64,000 nt of DNA from an uncultured Bacteroidales bacterium (GTDB taxonomy: Bacteria; Bacteroidota; Bacteroidia; Bacteroidales; UBA932), in assembly GCA_905234795.1 (NCBI GenBank), contig CAJOIQ010000002.1, positions 25,665 through 89,664 on the forward strand, in the 5' to 3' direction. The notes beneath the pieces were generated by a model. The model worked only from the letters and a program-made list of their open reading frames with translations, did not search any database and was not told the DNA's origin. Position 1 is the first letter of the stretch. The number at the start of each line of letters is the position of its first letter. Shown piece by piece: positions 45,246-52,330 of this stretch. Made by a program: the position numbers and the translations under genes.

Positions 45246-45970
45246 AGACCAGTTCTTTGAAATAATTATTTGTAAGAGACCAAAGTTAATCTTATCTTTG
45301 CCTCTGCCATGAAGAAACTTTATACAAAAGAAGATGTCGTCATCGCGGTAGCAAAGAACAAATCTATTGCCGGTGTCCTCCGGCAGTTGGGTTTGCGGCC
45401 GATAGGCGGTAACTATAAAACGGTTCACCGACTTATCAAAGAGTATAATTTGGACACATCCCATTTTACTGGACAGGGTTGGAATGTTGGACTTGGCTTT
45501 AAACCCAAACAATCCATCAAAGACGAAGAAATCTTTATAGACAATTCGGATTACCGCTGTTCCTGGAGATTAAGAGAACGTTACAAAAAATCTACAAAGA
45601 TTAACTACTGTGAAGAATGTGGCTTAACTGAGTGGCGAGGTACTCCCATTCCGCTGGAGATTCATCACATCAATGGCAAGAATACAGATAACCGGTTGGA
45701 GAATCTCCAATTGCTCTGTCCGAACTGCCATGCCCTTACAAGTAATTATCGAGGAAGAGCACAATTGAGTGCACTCTCTGAAAAGAGAGATGTAGAATGT
45801 CGTAAATTCAAGGAAACCATAACGGGAAAGGCCGATGGCAATCTTGAGCCAAGCCTCTGAAAGGAGGAAGGTGCAGAGACTAGACACGACACACCTAAAG
45901 AGCATCGCTCCATGGTGAAGGAATAGTCCAGACCACAAACAGAAATGGTGGCGAAAGCCATAGTGGTACG
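45246..45970 (+). ncRNA. Group I intron in the tRNA-Leu(UAA) anticodon loop
   Basis: The 725-nt intron follows a T at the 5' splice site and ends with G, as group I introns do. Core elements are visible: GATGGCAATCTTGAGCCAAG (P and Q, near 45834-45853), GGTGCAGAGACTA (R) and AATAGTCCAGACC (S), with ACTA/TAGT for P7 and CACC/GGTG for P8. A terminal TGGCGAAAGCCA hairpin with a GNRA loop fits P9. The insertion site is that of the cyanobacterial and plastid trnL intron. An HNH endonuclease is encoded near the 5' end and its stop codon lies in the ribozyme core. Confidence 0.88.
45309..45860 (+). CDS. Intron-encoded HNH homing endonuclease
   Basis: The 183-residue protein has an N-terminal helix-turn-helix-like region (YTKEDVVIAVAKNKSIAGVL, TVHRLIKEYNLDTSHFTGQG) and a C-terminal HNH domain. 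That domain has zinc-binding cysteines in CEECGLTEWRG and LLCPNCHAL, and the catalytic segment EIHHINGKNTDNRLENLQLL. Such proteins cut intronless alleles and drive intron spread. The frame begins 63 bases into the intron and its last part (about 45793-45860) doubles as ribozyme core sequence. Codon use is AT-richer than the flanking chromosome. Confidence 0.9.
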   Translation: MKKLYTKEDVVIAVAKNKSIAGVLRQLGLRPIGGNYKTVHRLIKEYNLDTSHFTGQGWNVGLGFKPKQSIKDEEIFIDNSDYRCSWRLRERYKKSTKINYCEECGLTEWRGTPIPLEIHHINGKNTDNRLENLQLLCPNCHALTSNYRGRAQLSALSEKRDVECRKFKETITGKADGNLEPSL

Positions 45971-46009
45971 AAAATCCCTTGGCCCGAAACGGCCGTGCGG
46001 GTTCGATTC

Positions 46010-46023
46010 CCGCCCGAGGCACA
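46010..46023 (+). repeat. Attachment site attL within the tRNA-Leu 3' end
   Basis: CCGCCCGAGGCACA occurs here, covering the T-arm end and acceptor stem of the tRNA, and again at 51348-51361. The two copies bound the integrated element. Flanking bases differ on both sides. Confidence 0.85.
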
Positions 46024-46027
46024 CAAA

Positions 46028-46066
46028 ACCCCTCTTAATCGCCTGATTTTGAGGGGTTTATATTTT
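46028..46066 (+). terminator. Terminator supplied by the element behind tRNA-Leu
   Basis: ACCCCTC (46028-46034) pairs with GAGGGGT (46051-46057), followed by TTATATTTT. It lies immediately after the tRNA, on the element side, and would replace the original terminator now found at 51362-51390. Confidence 0.65.
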
Positions 46067-46070
46067 GCCA

Positions 46071-46090
46071 GGTATCAAATAGGTATCAAA
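46071..46090 (+). repeat. Left arm-type repeat pair (GGTATCAAA x2)
   Basis: Two direct copies of GGTATCAAA start 11 bp apart (46071 and 46082), about one helical turn. The same pair in the same orientation occurs at 51215-51234. They are probable arm-type binding sites of the integrase. A further hairpin, AGCCTCCAAA with TTTGGAGGCT, follows at 46093-46122. Confidence 0.6.
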
Positions 46091-46149
46091 AAAGCCTCCA
46101 AATAGGGGTATTTTTGGAGGCTGGCAATAATAGTGGGTGGTGCTGGGTT

Positions 46150-46359
46150 TCAATCCCTATTGGGTGGCATACCCAATCCAGAAAGGGTTATTTTTACAAT
46201 ATGTCCGGTATAGTCCTGGAACTCCCACCAATAGGGGCCATCAGTATCATAGCCCTTCATTTTGGCAATTTCTTGGATGGTCTTCCCATTGTGCGTGTAG
46301 CTGACAATTAAGTCCCGCCAAGAAAGGCGTGGGGGCCGTCCTTTGTGTGCGTGTCCCAT
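46150..46359 (-). CDS. Element-encoded small protein of unknown function
   Basis: The 69-residue basic product starts at the ATG 46359, four bases after the stop of the 163-residue gene. It contains WRDLIVSYTHNGKTIQEIAK followed by a tryptophan-rich turn, which hints at a small helix-turn-helix, but I do not recognise a family. It is the last gene of the element's leftward operon. Confidence 0.6.
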   Translation of the reverse strand: MGHAHKGRPPRLSWRDLIVSYTHNGKTIQEIAKMKGYDTDGPYWWEFQDYTGHIVKITLSGLGMPPNRD

Positions 46360-46363
46360 AGCA

Positions 46364-46855
46364 TCAACCCTCCTTAATTGGCCCTGTGGGTTTCTTGCCT
46401 ATGGTGTCCTGCACCCTCTCCCAATCCTCCTTTGACCGCTTGGCCCTGGCATCCTCGGCCCCCTTGCCAAAATGCTGGCTGTAATAGTCTTGGAGCCTCA
46501 AAAAATCCAGCATCTCCAACTCCTTGCTATCCCATTTAAGGTTGGTTTCATCAAAGCTCCATTGGGTTGCCTTCCCGGTCTGCCCATCAAGGCAAATCAA
46601 GTTACCAAAAAGCTCAAATTGAAAATCCTTCTGGCCCCTCAACATTACCTCCTGCCTAAATGCAGACAGGGCCATAGCCTGGGCCGGGGTGGGGTCATTA
46701 CCCCAACTGCTGTTCCGCCGGTCAATCAGGAAAGCAGTAAGCGATGGATTTTCATTGATAGACCAAACAAAGCCGGGGTCTATCTTCTCCATTAGGCGGT
46801 TGAGGCGGGGCAAGGCTGCTGCCCGGCACTCATAAAGTTTGCTGAAATTCTGCAT
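46364..46855 (-). CDS. Element-encoded protein of unknown function
   Basis: The 163-residue soluble product is not recognised. It has a charged C-terminal tail (AEDARAKRSKEDWERVQDTI) and no membrane segment or signal peptide. It lies 65 bp downstream of the Rep gene on the same strand, separated by an AT-rich gap (46856-46920), so it may have its own promoter. Confidence 0.65.
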   Translation of the reverse strand: MQNFSKLYECRAAALPRLNRLMEKIDPGFVWSINENPSLTAFLIDRRNSSWGNDPTPAQAMALSAFRQEVMLRGQKDFQFELFGNLICLDGQTGKATQWSFDETNLKWDSKELEMLDFLRLQDYYSQHFGKGAEDARAKRSKEDWERVQDTIGKKPTGPIKEG

Positions 46856-46920
46856 ATAAATAGTGTTAATTGAAAATAAATATCTTTACCAAAAATTGGG
46901 GTTTCTTACAGCTTATTATA

Positions 46921-47859
46921 TTAGCAAATCTGATTCTCTGCTGCCTCCTCCACCATCCCCTCCAGCTCCCTCATCAGCTCACTCTCCTCTGCCTTTCCCC
47001 GGCCTTGCAGGGTCTTGTTGAGGTCGGCCCTTAATCTGCTGTAATACTTGCTGTCTTTGAAGGCTCTTTTAGCTTTCAAATCACTTATAAAGGCATCAAT
47101 GGCCTCCAGGCCCTCCTCTGCCAGAAGGCGCTTAAATAGCTCCTCTTTGGCCTCTCTGGGGGTGGTTGGCAGGGTGTTGGTGACGGTGTTCATATCTCTT
47201 AACTTTTTGATTGTTCCATATTCATTTCTCCATCTATTCACCAGGTCGCTGTAAGTGTCTGGAGCAACAAGGTTTCCAGCATAAAAGGGCGCTCCCCGGT
47301 TGAGCTGCTGCCCTATCCTTGTCATATACCTCAACTCATACCTTAACAAGTGCCCACCTTCCAGCCCGGGCGGTATCTCTGCACCTTTGGCCCTGGCCTC
47401 CCTCGCCTTGTCATAAAAGCAAAGGCGCTCCTGGGCTGTCTGGTAATATAATGTGTCCGGGTGGGCCTGCAAGCGCTTGAAATATGGCTTGTTACCCATA
47501 AATCGGTAATAGTCTGCCGGGGGTCGGCTGGTTGGCAATATGGCTGCAATATCAAGCCTTGTAACCCTCGCTGTGGAAAACAGGTCAAGGTGTAATTGGT
47601 CACTCATTTTCTCCAGCGCCTCCTCTGCTGTGTCCCTTGTCAGGGTGTATAGGTTGGAAGGAAGGTAAAACTTTGATAGTGAGCCTTGTAAACTGATTCC
47701 AGACTGCCCGGCATTTACCCTGTAATCGCCCAAGCTCCCCTTACAGCGATACCCCCACTTGTCGCTGTGGGCCTCCTCAACATCAGCAAGGAAACCCACA
47801 ACAGCAAAGGGGTCTGGGGCATCTGCCCGGTCAATCCAAAGATTCAGTGTATCAATCAT
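46921..47859 (-). CDS. Phage/plasmid replication initiator, gene II/X (rolling-circle) type
   Basis: The 312-residue protein begins MIDTLNLWID and contains GSLSKFYLPSNLYTLT, VTRLDIAAILP, LCFYDKAREARAKG and LLRYELRYMTRIGQQLNRG. These match the layout I know from gene II/X-type replication proteins of filamentous phages and small plasmids in Bacteroidota. Such proteins nick DNA to start rolling-circle replication. The start codon is one base-pair step from the stop of the upstream gene, so the genes are coupled. The call is from pattern memory; a relaxase-like role is possible. Confidence 0.65.
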   Translation of the reverse strand: MIDTLNLWIDRADAPDPFAVVGFLADVEEAHSDKWGYRCKGSLGDYRVNAGQSGISLQGSLSKFYLPSNLYTLTRDTAEEALEKMSDQLHLDLFSTARVTRLDIAAILPTSRPPADYYRFMGNKPYFKRLQAHPDTLYYQTAQERLCFYDKAREARAKGAEIPPGLEGGHLLRYELRYMTRIGQQLNRGAPFYAGNLVAPDTYSDLVNRWRNEYGTIKKLRDMNTVTNTLPTTPREAKEELFKRLLAEEGLEAIDAFISDLKAKRAFKDSKYYSRLRADLNKTLQGRGKAEESELMRELEGMVEEAAENQIC

Positions 47860-48426
47860 TTACCAAAGTTTGGGCATTTGTTCGCCATAGGGGTAAAAGG
47901 TCTGGGCGCTCTCTCTTATGCTGTCAATGGCCTCTGCCATCTCGCCCCTCTGCACCATCCCGGCCTCCCCAGCAGCGATATATCGCCCGGCAAGGCTCAC
48001 AAGCACCTCAATCTTTTTCCAATCTGGGCTGATTATGAAAATAAGGCCATCCAGCCTATTATCATAGAATGGATTTGGCCAGCAATCCCGGCCATAGGTT
48101 TCAGTTTTGAGGAATTGACCATAACCGAGAAAGGGCGCTCCCTCGGTTGTCCTGTTCAGCAAGTATATACTGCTGAAATTCAGGGAGTTCTTGGCCATCA
48201 AAAAGCAATCGGCCCTCCTTGTATCTGTGCTGTTAATGATTCCCCGGCACTCCTGTAAGTACATCACAACTTGATGCTTTTTGTTTGCAATATCCTCCAG
48301 CCCTGGGAGGCTCCCGGCCATCTTTGTAAGGTCAAACCTGGGAACACTTGCCCCAACCTTAATGCCGTTTTGCTCTTTGACTGCATCCGGCAGCTGCTGC
48401 AAGAGTAAGTAAGCGGTAAGCAACAT
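47860..48426 (-). CDS. Element-encoded protein of unknown function
   Basis: The 188-residue product has a hydrophobic N-terminus (LLTAYLLLQQL) too short for a sure membrane helix and a central domain with LNFSSIYLLNRTTEGAPFLG and RLDGLIFIISPDWKKIEVLV. I do not recognise the family. It lies between the excisionase-like gene (two-base gap) and the Rep gene (adjacent), so it probably acts with replication or excision. Confidence 0.65.
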   Translation of the reverse strand: MLLTAYLLLQQLPDAVKEQNGIKVGASVPRFDLTKMAGSLPGLEDIANKKHQVVMYLQECRGIINSTDTRRADCFLMAKNSLNFSSIYLLNRTTEGAPFLGYGQFLKTETYGRDCWPNPFYDNRLDGLIFIISPDWKKIEVLVSLAGRYIAAGEAGMVQRGEMAEAIDSIRESAQTFYPYGEQMPKLW

Positions 48427-48428
48427 AG

Positions 48429-48686
48429 TTAGGCCCTCCCTATCTTTTGGGCCTCGATCTCAACCTCGGCCTGGCTCTGCACCCTTGCACTCATAAGGTA
48501 GCGCTCAATCTCCTCCCGGTCAAAGAAACAAGTTTTTCCGTTTGGCTTGCTGTAAGGGATTGTGTTAGACATTGTTAGCTTGTAAATGTAGGACAAGCTC
48601 CAGCCGGTATAAACCGCCAGCTCCCGGGTTGTCAGCACCGCCTTATTGGTAAGGTCGGCAACTTTAATTGGTTTGCTTTTGCTCAT
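48429..48686 (-). CDS. Helix-turn-helix protein, excisionase-like
   Basis: The 85-residue product starts at the ATG 48686. It carries the helix-turn-helix VLTTRELAVYTGWSLSYIYKLTMSNTIP (residues about 16-43, seen in two parts) and the wing motif CFFDREEIERYLM typical of MerR/Xis-like DNA-binding proteins encoded beside integrases. It is likely a recombination directionality factor or a regulator of the element operon. Confidence 0.82.
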   Translation of the reverse strand: MSKSKPIKVADLTNKAVLTTRELAVYTGWSLSYIYKLTMSNTIPYSKPNGKTCFFDREEIERYLMSARVQSQAEVEIEAQKIGRA

Positions 48687-48828
48687 ATTTTTATAGCATT
48701 TTTGTTTCTGGGAGCAAAGTAAAAGCATAGCCAACCCACCACAAAGGCCGGGGAAATGACACAACAAAAACAACCCCCTGAAAATCAGAAGGTTGCAAAG
48801 GCGCTGGGAAATAAAAGGTAAATATCTG

Positions 48829-49542
48829 CTATCTTATGCCACTAAACATAAGCACCCCAAGCCTATCCGCCTCGTCTTTATTCTTCCCCATCCAACCCCT
48901 TAAATAGCTCTCTTTATACTCCCCGGGGGCCTCATTCAACAGCCCGGCCAGATTCCCCAGAAACTCCTTATAACTCTGCCTCGGTTCCCCCTCCTTGGAG
49001 TCCCTCACTATATTATACAAGTAAAGCCCAATTATCGCTGTATCCCTCTTTGTGTGGCGCCCCCTCTTGTATTCCTCCAGCACCTTGGCCAGCTTGGCCT
49101 TCTTACACTTTGCACCCTCCATCAACTCCACCACCTCAATCTCTCTAATGGGTAAAACAAGACCCAGCGCCTTACCTATCTGGCAAGTCATATCATTAAC
49201 CCTCCTAATCAAGTCCTTAAAGGCATCCAATGTTGCCTCTATCTCCTGTTGAGATCGCTTTGGGTTTTGTACCATCATCGCCCTTGTCCTGTCCACTCTC
49301 TTTTGAAGGGATAACAGCACCGGCCAGCTTTCCCCAGCCCATCCCCACAACATCACTCTGGCCCTATCCTTGTCTGGGTCTGCTTTGACAACTTCCACAA
49401 TGCCACTTAAAGCCCCAAATTCAGCCTCTAAACCCTTTAGGCGGTCTTGGGGAAGGGGATAGTGGTTGCTGGTTGCAATCCCCCTTAAATCGTTGAAAAA
49501 TCCAGCATACTGCCTGATGCCTTCAATGGTTGCCTGTTCCAT
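48829..49542 (-). CDS. Element-encoded protein of unknown function
   Basis: The 237-residue soluble product is mainly helical, with a basic middle (KCKKAKLAKVLEEYKRGRHT). It has no recognised domain, signal peptide or membrane segment. It is the second-longest unknown of the element and sits between the 65-residue gene and the excisionase-like gene. Confidence 0.65.
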   Translation of the reverse strand: MEQATIEGIRQYAGFFNDLRGIATSNHYPLPQDRLKGLEAEFGALSGIVEVVKADPDKDRARVMLWGWAGESWPVLLSLQKRVDRTRAMMVQNPKRSQQEIEATLDAFKDLIRRVNDMTCQIGKALGLVLPIREIEVVELMEGAKCKKAKLAKVLEEYKRGRHTKRDTAIIGLYLYNIVRDSKEGEPRQSYKEFLGNLAGLLNEAPGEYKESYLRGWMGKNKDEADRLGVLMFSGIR

Positions 49543-49586
49543 AACAAAAAAAATTTTTATAGGGTATTATAGCGCCTGCAAATAAC

Positions 49587-49606
49587 CCCCAGGCCCCCCG
49601 GGGGTG
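49587..49606. terminator. GC-rich hairpin between two element genes
   Basis: CCCCC and GGGGG pair around a C-rich loop just downstream of the 65-residue gene. There is no T-run on the coding strand, so it may be a pause site or processing hairpin. Confidence 0.35.
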
Positions 49607-49613
49607 TACTCCT

Positions 49614-49811
49614 TTACTCTGCCTTACTCTGCTCCATCTTGTAGCTGTCTATCAAGCACTCCAGCTCATACTTGGCGCTGTTTATCGGTATCAGCACCTC
49701 ATCCCCTTGCAGGCAAGTGTTTTCCTCTACCCTGTTGATAACCCAGCACATACTATCTACAAGGCCCTCCACAATCTTTTGCAGTCTTGCAATCTCTTCT
49801 TTGTAGTCCAT
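49614..49811 (-). CDS. Element-encoded small coiled-coil protein
   Basis: The 65-residue acidic product starts at the ATG 49811; a TTG two codons upstream is less likely. It looks like one or two helices (MDYKEEIARLQKIVEGL, AKYELECLIDSYKMEQ) and has no recognised family. It follows the integrase gene after about 50 bp. Confidence 0.55.
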   Translation of the reverse strand: MDYKEEIARLQKIVEGLVDSMCWVINRVEENTCLQGDEVLIPINSAKYELECLIDSYKMEQSKAE

Positions 49812-49859
49812 ACCCAAAGTATTTAAATTATTAGTAATAAATAAGTTATAATATGTTAC

Positions 49860-51152
49860 TTAAAGCTCTATTTGAGGTAAGGAGCTGATGGCCTTCTGCT
49901 TTGCATCATCCACAGCCCTCACATATTTCTGGGTCATAGAAATATCGCTGTGGCCCATAAGCTCCTTTGTAACAAAGGGATTTGTGCCGTTTGTGGTTAA
50001 GATAGTACCAAAGGAGTGCCTGGCACAATGCCAGCTTATATGCTTGCCCCAATAGATAGGCAGGCCCTTCTCATCCTTTATTATATTGCCCTCCTCATCC
50101 CTCTTAACTCCACCAATCCCGGCCTTCTCTACCCACCTATGCAGGGCTTTCAGGCAGCTCTCATAGGTCTTTAGATTGTAAACCTTATCACTCTCCCGGT
50201 GCTGGGCCTCAACATCCCCCAGGAGGCTCTTAATAGTGTCGGAAAGGGGTATTTTAACCCCCACCCCGGTCTTGGCTCTCTTATAGGTCAATAGGCCATT
50301 GGAAAGGTCAATCTGGCCCCAGGTCAGCGCCTTCACATCAACAAAGGCCATCCCGGTAAGGCAGGACAGGAGGAAAGCCCTTCTTATATCATCAGATTCA
50401 AAAGTATAGTGGCAATTGGAAAGTATCTTTACCTCCTCTGCACTCAATACATCCTTCCTTAAAAAATCGCTGTCGCTCTTAATGCAGATTGTTCTGCCAT
50501 CCCTGTCTATACAGGGGTCTTTCATAAATATATCGTGGTTAATGGCATACTTGACCACCTTTCTAAAGCGCCTGAATATACTGGCAGCGCCCTCTGCTGT
50601 CTTGCTCCTGCTGCTCACATAATCGGCAAAAGCCCTCACTAAATCCGGGGTGATCTGTTGGGGCTTGATGCCCTTTGCAAATTGGGTGTATCTGGGAGTG
50701 TCTTGCAGGAAATCCTTAAACCGGGACAGGGACAGCTCCACATTTCTCTTGTCCTTCTTTGTATAGCTGTCAATATACTCCTGGTAGTATTGCAGGAAAT
50801 CAACCCTTTCCTTCCTGGCAGATACCTTGATACCATCCTCATTGGTGGCAATCACATCCGCCTGGTCAAGCGCTAACTTTTTGAAAGCCCTGATTGTGTT
50901 GTCATTGTGGGCCTCCTGCTCTTTGGTCTTGGCAGGAAAGAAGATATAACGGCCCTTGTATGATACCCTTTCCCGGTCTGCCTTTACATAGGCTTTCCCG
51001 GTCTTGCTCACCACCTCAACACAACCCCTGTTATACTCCAGAAACAAGGTTGCTGTGCCATCCTTTTTTAGCTTTGCACCCACTTTGGGGTTGTTCTGGG
51101 TATCAATGTAGATAATTCCACCTGAATTTGCCCGGTATTGCTCCTTTGCCAT
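49860..51152 (-). CDS. int: Tyrosine recombinase (integrase) of the element
   Basis: The 430-residue protein integrates and excises the element. It has an arm-binding N-terminus, a core-binding domain near residues 115-215 and a catalytic domain with HCARHSFGT (HxxR) and GHSDISMTQKYVR (H and the nucleophile Tyr). At the place of the first catalytic arginine it reads LTGMAFVDVKALTW, so that arginine is missing. This substitution is known in IntDOT of CTnDOT and relatives. A TATATTTG box lies upstream at 51189-51196. Confidence 0.93.
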   Translation of the reverse strand: MAKEQYRANSGGIIYIDTQNNPKVGAKLKKDGTATLFLEYNRGCVEVVSKTGKAYVKADRERVSYKGRYIFFPAKTKEQEAHNDNTIRAFKKLALDQADVIATNEDGIKVSARKERVDFLQYYQEYIDSYTKKDKRNVELSLSRFKDFLQDTPRYTQFAKGIKPQQITPDLVRAFADYVSSRSKTAEGAASIFRRFRKVVKYAINHDIFMKDPCIDRDGRTICIKSDSDFLRKDVLSAEEVKILSNCHYTFESDDIRRAFLLSCLTGMAFVDVKALTWGQIDLSNGLLTYKRAKTGVGVKIPLSDTIKSLLGDVEAQHRESDKVYNLKTYESCLKALHRWVEKAGIGGVKRDEEGNIIKDEKGLPIYWGKHISWHCARHSFGTILTTNGTNPFVTKELMGHSDISMTQKYVRAVDDAKQKAISSLPQIEL

Positions 51153-51188
51153 AACAATTTGATTTTCTTTTGTTTTCTCTTGTTATGC

Positions 51189-51196
51189 AAATATAG
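51189..51196 (-). promoter_or_regulatory. -7 box of the integrase gene (TATATTTG)
   Basis: TATATTTG on the minus strand lies 36 bases before the integrase ATG. The right arm repeats (51215-51234) sit directly behind it, where bound integrase could repress its own promoter. Confidence 0.65.
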
Positions 51197-51214
51197 CAAT
51201 TATTTTTTATTTGG

Positions 51215-51234
51215 GTATCAAAAAGGTATCAAAT
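51215..51234 (+). repeat. Right arm-type repeat pair (GGTATCAAA x2)
   Basis: Copies at 51215 and 51226 repeat the left-end pair with the same sequence, orientation and 11-bp spacing. They lie 114 bp from the right att core, against 48 bp on the left. Confidence 0.6.
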
Positions 51235-51347
51235 TTTAGCAAGCAAAGGATATTTTTGGAAACTAAAGGAAAATACTTAACTTTGCAAGTGCCTCAAATA
51301 CATATACTTGGATTTTCTTTGTTTCTCTTGTTTTCCCGGTTATGTGT

Positions 51348-51361
51348 CCGCCCGAGGCACA
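51348..51361 (+). repeat. Attachment site attR
   Basis: This is the second copy of CCGCCCGAGGCACA. To its right lies the terminator that would belong to tRNA-Leu in the uninserted chromosome. Confidence 0.85.
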
Positions 51362-51390
51362 AAAAAAGACCGGTAAGTCCGGTCTTTTTT
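51362..51390. terminator. Two-way terminator (original tRNA-Leu terminator; now 3' of ohrR)
   Basis: AAAAAAGACCGG and CCGGTCTTTTTT form a perfect stem around TAAGT, with A- and T-runs on both sides. It serves ohrR from the right. Before insertion of the element it would have directly followed tRNA-Leu. Confidence 0.88.
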
Positions 51391-51409
51391 CATGCCTAAT
51401 TGTTAGAAG

Positions 51410-51853
51410 TCACCGTACCTTCAACCGGGCTATCATATCGTCCAGCATTCGAAAAAGGGTAGGGACGGTTTCGAGGGTAACGCCTTCGCAAAGAACGGCC
51501 CCGCCAACAGTTGCCGGGACGTCGCAAAGTGACTCCTGCAGATGCTTTCCCTTAGGGGTTAGACGGACTATCATCTGCCGCGCATCTTCCTTTCCCTTCT
51601 TACGGACAAGGAGGCCTTCCTTTTCCATACGTTGCAACAGCGGAGTCACGGTATTCGTCTCCAGATACAGGCGTTTGGCAATGTCATTAACCGGCTGCGC
51701 ATCCTTCTCCCACAGGACCAGCAGCACCAGGTACTGAGGATAGGTCAGTCCATGTGCCGAAAGCAGCGGATGATAGGCCTGCGTGAGAAGGCGCGATGCA
51801 GTGTACAGCCTGAAGCAGAGCTGGTTGTCCAGCTTAAACTCTTCCTTTACCAT
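51410..51853 (-). CDS. ohrR: MarR-family organic peroxide regulator, OhrR-like
   Basis: The 147-residue MarR-fold protein has the OhrR sensing cysteine at residue 13 in LDNQLCFRLYTASR, the winged helix with VNDIAKRLYLETNTVTPLLQ, and DARQMIVRLTPKG. Oxidation of this cysteine releases OhrR from DNA. It overlaps the stop of the glutathione peroxidase gene in a TAATG arrangement, and palindromes lie around the operon promoter, so it probably represses its own operon. Confidence 0.92.
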   Translation of the reverse strand: MVKEEFKLDNQLCFRLYTASRLLTQAYHPLLSAHGLTYPQYLVLLVLWEKDAQPVNDIAKRLYLETNTVTPLLQRMEKEGLLVRKKGKEDARQMIVRLTPKGKHLQESLCDVPATVGGAVLCEGVTLETVPTLFRMLDDMIARLKVR

Positions 51854-52329
51854 TAAAGCATAGCTTTGATGTCATTCTCCATCTTTGCAGGAGTTACAGT
51901 AGGGGCATATCGTTTAATAACCGTACCGTCACGGTTAATCAGGAACTTGGTAAAGTTCCACTTAATTGAACTTCCAAACAGCCCTTTGGTCTCGCTCTTT
52001 AGATACTTGTAAATGGGATGCGCATCCTTGCCGTTGACATTGACCTTGCTCATCAGCGGGAAAGTGACGCCATGGTTGATGCGGCAGAACTCGGCAATCT
52101 GCTCGTCGCTGCCGGGTTCCTGATGGGCAAACTGGTCGCAGGGAAAGCCCACGATAACGAATCCCTGATCCTTATACTTCTGATAGAGGGCCTCCAGGCC
52201 GTCATACTGAGGGGTAAAACCACACTTGGAGGCGGTGTTGACAATCATCAGAACTTTGCCTTCGTACTGTGCGAAGTCCACTTCTGCGCCCTTGTTGCTC
52301 TGGGCTTTGTAATCATAAATCTTTGCCAT
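51853..52329 (-). CDS. Glutathione peroxidase family thiol peroxidase
   Basis: The 158-residue protein reduces peroxides. The reactive cysteine (no selenocysteine) is at residue 36 in VNTASKCGFTPQY, with FPCDQFAHQEPG and WNFTKFLI providing the rest of the catalytic set. Most such bacterial enzymes use thioredoxin. The start is the ATG at 52329; the longer upstream reading crosses the promoter. It forms an operon with ohrR. Confidence 0.94.
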   Translation of the reverse strand: MAKIYDYKAQSNKGAEVDFAQYEGKVLMIVNTASKCGFTPQYDGLEALYQKYKDQGFVIVGFPCDQFAHQEPGSDEQIAEFCRINHGVTFPLMSKVNVNGKDAHPIYKYLKSETKGLFGSSIKWNFTKFLINRDGTVIKRYAPTVTPAKMENDIKAML

Positions 52330-52330
52330 A

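Larger units (their letters stand above)
45212..46021 (+). tRNA. tRNA-Leu(UAA), interrupted by a group I intron
   Basis: Exon 1 is 45212-45245 and exon 2 is 45971-46021. Joined they give an 85-nt tRNA: acceptor stem GCCTTGG with CCGAGGC (one G-T), D arm GTG/CAC, anticodon stem AGGGA/TCCCT with loop CTTAAAA (anticodon UAA), long variable arm GGCC/GGCC as in tRNA-Leu, T arm GCGGG/CCCGC with TTCGATT, and discriminator A. The CCA end is not encoded. The intron splits the anticodon between U34 and A35. The 3' end is also the attachment site of the downstream element. Confidence 0.93.
46024..51361. mobile_element. Integrated element (about 5.3 kb) in tRNA-Leu with tyrosine integrase and gene II-type Rep
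   Basis: The region between the 14-bp repeats holds eight genes, all on the minus strand: integrase, a 65-residue protein, a 237-residue protein, an excisionase-like HTH, a 188-residue protein, a gene II/X-type replication protein, and 163- and 69-residue proteins. It is visibly AT-richer than its surroundings and is flanked by paired GGTATCAAA repeats at both ends. No relaxase, conjugation, capsid or Zot-like gene is seen. It may be a phage-like satellite, a cryptic filamentous prophage remnant or a plasmid-like integrative element. Confidence 0.88.

Noticed and set aside
45072..45260. 62-codon plus-strand frame across element C and into tRNA-Leu
   Set aside because: It runs through an inverted repeat, the tRNA promoter and exon 1; there is no protein motif.
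45212..46021. tRNA-Leu as a pseudogene broken by an HNH insertion
   Set aside because: The two halves join to a perfect cloverleaf, the borders fit group I splice rules, and a ribozyme core is present, so an intron explains it better.
46024..51361. Complete filamentous (inovirus-like) prophage
   Set aside because: Only the replication protein fits; there is no Zot-like ATPase and no run of small coat-type membrane proteins.
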